From the NCBI GenBank assembly GCA_973895155.1, contig OZ316893.1:16058001-16122000 (forward strand): a stretch of 64,000 nucleotides of DNA. The letters are read 5' to 3'. Positions 63,975-64,000 of this stretch are shown in pieces. This DNA is from Marsupella aquatica. Taxonomy: Eukaryota; Marchantiophyta. A program made the translations under genes and the position numbers. The notes under the pieces are model-generated. The model worked only from the letters and a program-made list of their open reading frames with translations. It ran no database searches and was not told where the DNA came from. Each line of letters starts with the position of its first letter. Position 1 is the stretch's first letter.

Positions 63975-64000
63975 TGTGATCTTTGAACTAATGTACCTTG

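Noticed and set aside
1-64000. tRNA, rRNA or CRISPR features
   Set aside because: No cloverleaf-like sequence, rRNA motif or regular repeat-spacer array was recognised; the TGGTATCAGAGC matches are retrotransposon primer sites, not tRNA genes.

Overview
This window looks like nuclear DNA from a repeat-rich plant or other streptophyte. The reasons are Ty1/Copia and Ty3/Gypsy elements primed by initiator-Met tRNA (TGGTATCAGAGC primer sites), a CACTA (En/Spm) transposon whose TNP2 gene has GT-AG introns, small MITEs with 8-bp target duplications, a degenerate CCCTAAACCC-rich array, and a PHD-finger gene of the plant EDM2 type. I cannot name the species. I recognised no rRNA or tRNA gene and no CRISPR array.

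Layout. 1-5.4 kb: a minus-strand Ty1/Copia element, cut by the window edge, with gag-pol in one frame broken by two stop codons and an LTR carrying 18-bp repeats. 5.4-13.4 kb: old debris holding three unrecognised coding segments: a coiled-coil fragment (-), an intact 376-aa ORF (+) and a 239-aa ORF (-). 13.4-16.7 kb: layered insertions, namely a Copia-like LTR remnant split by a Gypsy solo LTR, two MITEs, and a family-B fragment holding a third MITE. 16.75-30.64 kb: one Gypsy insertion whose outer LTRs share the flanking 5-mer GTATG. Inside it lie a decayed gag-pol, the integrase tail of a second Gypsy lineage, and two tail-to-tail copies of an unknown ORF (family A). 30.65-44.67 kb: family-B units, a third family-A unit, a foldback element carrying a family-B fragment, a large palindrome, and inverted pieces of both families. 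44.67-54 kb: CACTA material with terminal and subterminal repeats, a spliced SET-domain gene followed by TNP2 on the minus strand, the telomere-like array, and a tnpA-like gene on the plus strand. 54-64 kb: lower repeat density with a Cys-rich ORF, an EDM2-like PHD protein and a two-BRCT protein.

How the parts relate. Most coding capacity is mobile and decayed, often by changes that fit C-to-T decay of methylated DNA. Three things stand out. (1) Families A and B are ORFs that appear to sit inside long LTR-like units bounded by TGT...ACA rather than between LTRs, and they share a weak signature with the intact ORF at 8.5 kb. (2) A SET methyltransferase-like gene with an open frame lies 150 bp upstream of a broken TNP2. 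Its first exon ends in a phase compatible with splicing to either gene, which recalls the alternatively spliced TnpA/TnpD transcripts of En/Spm. (3) Chromatin-type domains (SET, PHD, BRCT) cluster in the last 20 kb. All calls come from reading the sequence; no database search was run.
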